DNA from: Henricia sp. BOLD:AAB3569
Taxonomy: Eukaryota; Echinodermata; Asteroidea; Spinulosida; Echinasteridae
Direction of reading: 5' to 3'
Assembly: GCA_037783545.1 (NCBI GenBank)
Contig: JBBELK010000629.1
Location: 44,264-108,263 of the forward strand
Length of the DNA stretch: 64,000 nucleotides
Made by a program: the position numbers and the translations under genes. Each line of letters starts with the position of its first letter. The first letter of the stretch is position 1. Under the pieces are notes generated by a model. That model saw only the letters and a program-made list of their open reading frames with translations, had not been told where the DNA came from and ran no database searches. Of the stretch, positions 61,501 to 64,000 are shown one piece after another.

Positions 61501-64000
61501 TCTCACGCAAACCGTGGCTGTCTGTACACACCTCTTTGGGGTACTCCTGAGTTGTGCGCATGCTCAGTCATTCGGACTGTCGTTAACGCACCGCAGTTTG
61601 GCTCGGCAATTTGGTCAAAGTGTGGTCCAAACGTCGGCAAATTTGGAGGTCGAAAAATGTTCCGACAAACTTCAAATTTTGCATGCCCTAAACTCTCTAT
61701 ATTGCGCCCTTGTCATAAAAAATTGACAGACTTTCGCCGGGAAATGGCAGAGAATTTCAAAGTTTAGAAAAAACTGGGTTGAGGCTTCCTGACTGCTCTC
61801 ACGCAAACCGTGGCTGTCTGTACACACCTCTTTGGGGTACTCTGAGTTGTGCGCATGCTCAGTCATTCGGACTGTCGTTAACGCACCGCAGTTTGGCTCG
61901 GCAATTTGGTCAAAGTGTGGTCCAAACGTCGGCAAATTTGGAGGTCGAAAAATGTTCCGACGAAACTTCAAATTTTGCATGCCCTAAACTCTCTATATTG
62001 CGCACTTGTCATAAAAAATTGACAGACTTTCGCTGGGAAATGGCAGAGAAATTTCAAAGTTTAGAAAAAACTGGGTTGAGGCTTCCTGACTGCTCTCACG
62101 CAAACCGTGGCTGTCTGTACACACCTCTTTGGGGTACTCCTGAGTTGTGCGCATGCTCAGTCATTCGGACTGTCGTTAACGCACCGCAGTTTGGCTCGGC
62201 AATTTGGTCAAAGTGTGGTCCAAACGTCGGCAAATTTGGAGGTCGAAAAATGTTCCGACGAACTTCAAATTTTGCATGCCTAAACTTTCTATATTGCGCA
62301 CTTGTCATACAAAATTGACAGACTTTCACCGGGAAATGGCAGAGAAATTTCAAAGTTTAGAAAAAACTGGGTTGAGGCTTCCTGACTGCTCTCACGCAAA
62401 CCGTGGCTGTCTGTACACACCTCTTTGGGGTACTCCTGAGTTGTGCGCATGCTCAGTCATTTCGGACTGTCGTTAACGCACCGCAGTTTGGCTCGGCAAT
62501 TTGGTCAAAGTGTGGTCCAAACGTCGGCAAATTTGAGGTCGAAAAATGTTCCGACGAACTTCAAATTTGCATGCCCTAAACTCTCTATATTGCGCACTTG
62601 TCATAAAAAATTGACAGACTTTCGCCGGGAAATGGCAGAGAAATTTCAAAGTTTAGAAAAAACTGGGTTGAGGCTTCCTGACTGCTCTCACGCAAACCGT
62701 GGCTGTCTGTACACACCTCTTTGGGTACTCCTGAGTTGTGCGCATGCTCAGTCGTTCGGACTGTCGTTAACGCACCGCAGTTTGGCTCGGCAATTTGGTC
62801 AAAGTGTGGTCCAAACGTCGGCAAATTTGAAGTCGAAAATGTTCCAACGAACTTCAAATTTTGCATGCCCTAAACTCTCTATATTGCGCACTTGTCATAA
62901 AAAATTGACAGACTTTCGCCGGGAAATGGCAGAGAAATTTCAAAGTTTAGAAAAAACTGGGTTGAGGCTTCCTGACTGCTCTCACGCAAACCGTGGCTGT
63001 CTGTACACACCTCTTTGGGTACTCCTGAGTTGTGCGCATGCTCAGTCATTCGGACTGTCGTTAACGCACCGCAGTTTGGCTCGGCAATTTGTCAAAGTGT
63101 GGTCCAAACGTCGGCAAATTTGGAGGTCGAAAAATGTTCCGACGAACTTCAAATTTTGCATGCCCTAAACTCTCTATATTGCGCAATTGTCATAAAAAAT
63201 TGACAGACTTTCGCCGGGAAATGGCAGAGAAATTTCAAAGTTTAGAAAAAACTGGGTTGAGGCTTCCTGACTGGCTCTCACGCAAACCGTGGCTGTCTGT
63301 ACACACCTCTTTGGGGTACTCCTGAGTTGTGCGCATGCTCAGTCATTCGGACTGTCGTTAACGCACCGCAGTTTGGCTCGGCAATTTGGTCCAAAGTGTG
63401 GTCCAAACGTCGGCAAATTTGGAGGTCGAAAAATGTTCCGACGAACTTCAAATTTTGCATGCCCTAAACTCTCTATATTGCGCACTTGTCATAACAAATT
63501 GACAGACTTTCGCCGGGAAATGGCAGAGAAATTTCAAAGTTTAGAAAAAACTGGGTTGAGGCTTCCTGACTGCTCTCACGCAAACCGTGGCTGGTCCTGT
63601 ACACACCTCTTTGGGGTACTCCTGAGTTGTGCGCCATGCTCAGTCATTCGGGCTGTCGTTAACGCACCGCAGTTTGGCTCGGCAATTTGGTCAAAGTGTG
63701 GTCCAAACGTCGGCAAATTTGGAGGTCGGAAAAATGTTCCGACAAACTTCAAAATTTTGCATGCCCTAAACTCTCTATATTGCGCACTTGTCATAAAAAA
63801 AATTGACAGACTTTCGCCGGGAAATGGCAGAGAAATTTCAAAGTTTAGAAAAAACTGGGTTGAGGCTTCCTGACTGCTCTCACGGCAAACCGTGGCTGTC
63901 TGTACACACCTCTTTGGGGTACTCCTGAGTTGTGCGCATGCTCAGTCATTCGGACTGTCGTTAACGCACCGCAGTTTGGCTCGGCAATTTGGTCAAAGTG
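58540..64000 (+). repeat. Noisy copy of ~45,454-51,300 with dense one-base indels
   Basis: Ordered markers CTCTAAATTGCGC (59,029), CCCTAAGCTC (near 59,316), AAAAAAATGGG (near 59,694), GGGAATTGGC (near 60,553), CTTCAAATTATGC (near 61,076), TTGCGCCCTTG (61,407 and 61,703), CGCTGGG (62,031), TTTCACCGGG (62,326), CAGTCGTTCGG (62,750), GCGCAATTG (63,181) and CATTCGGGCTG (63,645) match the upstream segment in order. At least 25 single-base gaps or insertions interrupt it. Examples are CGCCGGAAATGG (59,364), AAATTTGAGG (60,753), CTTTGGGTACTCC (60,942), CTGGCTCTCACG (63,271) and CACGGCAAACC (63,881). Confidence 0.82.

Larger units (their letters stand above)
40208..64000 (+). repeat. Satellite DNA array, right part (~297-bp monomer)
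   Basis: About 80 further copies of the same monomer in the same orientation, resuming in mid-monomer at GGCAATTTGGTCAAAG immediately after the non-satellite insertion and running off the window end in mid-monomer. Monomer identity and phase match the left part, so the insertion sits inside one continuous array. Up to about 57,690 length changes are almost confined to A-runs. Beyond that point one-base indels appear throughout the unit. Confidence 0.97.

Noticed and set aside
1-64000. CRISPR array
   Set aside because: The repeats are ~297 bp and abut without unique spacers, unlike CRISPR repeats of about 20-50 bp with unique spacers, and no cas-like gene is present.
57696-64000. Frame-shifted pseudogene decay at the right end
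   Set aside because: The indels are scattered over all parts of the satellite unit and cluster by position in the window, which fits sequencing error better than loss of a coding function.

Overview
The window is almost entirely one head-to-tail satellite DNA array. A ~297-bp monomer (about 46% G+C by hand count) repeats roughly 213 times on one strand, from base 1 to base 64,000. The only interruption is a 639-bp non-satellite segment at 39,569-40,207. I see no credible protein-coding gene, rRNA, tRNA, CRISPR array, operon signal or origin. A long homogeneous array with nested multi-monomer repeats points to eukaryotic heterochromatin (centromeric, pericentromeric or subtelomeric). The CpG observed/expected ratio of the monomer is close to 1, which fits a genome with little CpG decay, such as many invertebrates, but the species cannot be named from this sequence.

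Layout by diagnostic variants: 1-2,394, eight individually distinct monomers; 2,395-5,366, a 5-monomer higher-order repeat (HOR) present twice; 5,367-7,136, a mixed block; 7,137-28,465, a domain marked by GCATGACC, TTTAGTC, CATGCAAACC and CAGATTTTGC variants. That domain holds a 6,803-bp (23-monomer) tandem duplication at about 8,213-21,818, a third partial and rearranged copy to about 24,604, and a 5-monomer HOR present twice (25,496-28,465). Next come 28,466-36,400, a mixed block rich in 298-301-bp monomers; 36,401-43,655, a domain marked by CCTCACTGC that contains the insertion; 43,656-51,103, fairly uniform monomers; 51,104-55,267, a 7-monomer 2,082-bp HOR present twice; 55,268-58,450, a short bridge and a two-monomer alternation. 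Finally, about 58,540-64,000 is a diverged-looking copy of about 45,454-51,300 carrying dense one-base indels.

Because 297 is 99 x 3 and the consensus has no stop in one forward frame, the array shows very long open frames (up to 1,082 codons at 36,402-39,650) and repeated short ones on both strands. Stop variants, A-run length changes and open frames in several registers at once argue that these are by-products of the repeat. The value of the window lies in repeat evolution: nested duplications of different ages, variants shared over tens of kb, a microhomology deletion copied by a later duplication, one foreign insertion, and a final stretch whose indel pattern looks like unpolished sequence.
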